In this document: positions 6,224 to 6,293 of the stretch, piece after piece
Numbering within the stretch: the stretch's first letter is position 1
Layout of the letters: every line of letters starts with the position of its first letter
Assembly (NCBI GenBank): GCA_003554375.1
Contig: PWGF01000154.1
Span: forward strand, 1-6,293
Direction of reading: 5' to 3'
DNA from: Spirochaetaceae bacterium
GTDB taxonomy: Bacteria > Spirochaetota > Spirochaetia > DSM-27196 > SKKC01
Length of the DNA: 6,293 nt
Notes under the pieces: model-generated
Told to the model about the DNA's origin: nothing
Databases searched by the model: none
The model's input: only the letters and a program-made list of their open reading frames with translations
Position numbers and translations under genes: made by a program

Positions 6224-6243
6224 GGGGTACGTCCCGGTACACC
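6224..6243. repeat. inverted and helically phased repeat upstream of the aldehyde dehydrogenase
   Basis: GGGGTAC (6224-6230) and GTACACC (6237-6243) form an inverted repeat with one mismatched position around a 6-base centre. The same site shows GGTAC as a direct repeat at 6226-6230 and 6236-6240, a 10-base period of about one helical turn. It lies about 38 bases upstream of the start codon, where an operator could sit. No known regulator is implied. Confidence 0.3.
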
Positions 6244-6277
6244 AACTGTTGCGTAAAGCGACGAAGCCATGCCGGCG

Positions 6278-6293
6278 CCCCCCCCCCCCCCCC
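6278..6293. repeat. 16-base C homopolymer at the window edge (G-tract upstream of the aldehyde dehydrogenase)
   Basis: Sixteen C in a row run to the last base given, so the true length is unknown. On the - strand it is a G-tract ending 91 bases before the dehydrogenase ATG. It could be an assembly break at a hard-to-sequence homopolymer, a sequencing artefact, or a real slippage-prone tract of the kind that varies promoter spacing in some bacteria. Confidence 0.85.

Larger units (their letters stand above)
6187..6277. other. upstream region of the aldehyde dehydrogenase gene
   Basis: Read on the - strand, this segment stays open in the dehydrogenase frame and has in-frame ATGs at 6270 and 6198. 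The encoded residues are Gly/Pro/Ala-rich and not typical of the enzyme's N-terminus, so it is taken as untranslated leader. No clear -35/-10 pair is seen. It includes an inverted repeat at 6224-6243 and the ribosome binding site at 6193-6196. Confidence 0.45.

Noticed and set aside
6187..6270. 28-residue N-terminal extension of the aldehyde dehydrogenase from ATG 6270
   Set aside because: The sequence is Gly/Pro/Ala-rich and unlike the enzyme; ATG 6186 has GGAG at 6 bases and begins the normal family N-terminus.
1..6293. tRNA, rRNA, CRISPR array, riboswitch, insertion sequence, toxin-antitoxin or defence genes
   Set aside because: No matching repeats, structures or protein motifs were seen on either strand; five genes account for nearly all of the sequence.

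Overview
The window comes from a GC-rich bacterium. Codon third positions are mostly G or C, and most starts carry a clear Shine-Dalgarno (AGGAG or AGGAGGT). The taxon cannot be fixed from this sequence; the transporter ATPases look rather Bacillota-like to me, which is only an impression. The right edge is a run of 16 C, as often found where a contig ends.

Positions 135-4582 (+ strand) hold four of the five parts of a peptide-type ABC importer (dipeptide/oligopeptide/nickel class): permease DppC, permease DppB, ATPase DppD and ATPase DppF. The two permeases form the membrane channel. The two ATPases form the motor, and both carry complete nucleotide-binding motifs and a Cys4 C-terminal domain. 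The extracytoplasmic substrate-binding protein, which sets specificity, is not in the window, so the substrate is unknown. Spacing is uneven: dppC-dppB and dppB-dppD are separated by 210 and 144 bases of GC/purine-rich spacer (counting to the chosen dppD start), while dppD-dppF overlap by 4 bases (ATGA). Permease C precedes permease B, the reverse of the common order.

Positions 4555-6186 (- strand) encode a complete aldehyde dehydrogenase with the catalytic Cys/Glu/Asn set, a Thr where NAD-dependent relatives have a cofactor-binding Glu, and an unusual Arg-rich hydrophobic C-terminal tail. It is convergent with dppF; the two genes overlap by 28 bases, and a strong hairpin there has the dppF stop codon in its loop. 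Nothing links the enzyme functionally to the transporter.

I found no tRNA, rRNA, CRISPR array, insertion sequence, toxin-antitoxin, phage or defence gene, and no convincing new system. The points most worth a second look are the convergent overlap with its hairpin, the G/C homopolymer upstream of the dehydrogenase, the cofactor-site substitution and tail of that enzyme, and the repeat-containing spacers inside the operon.
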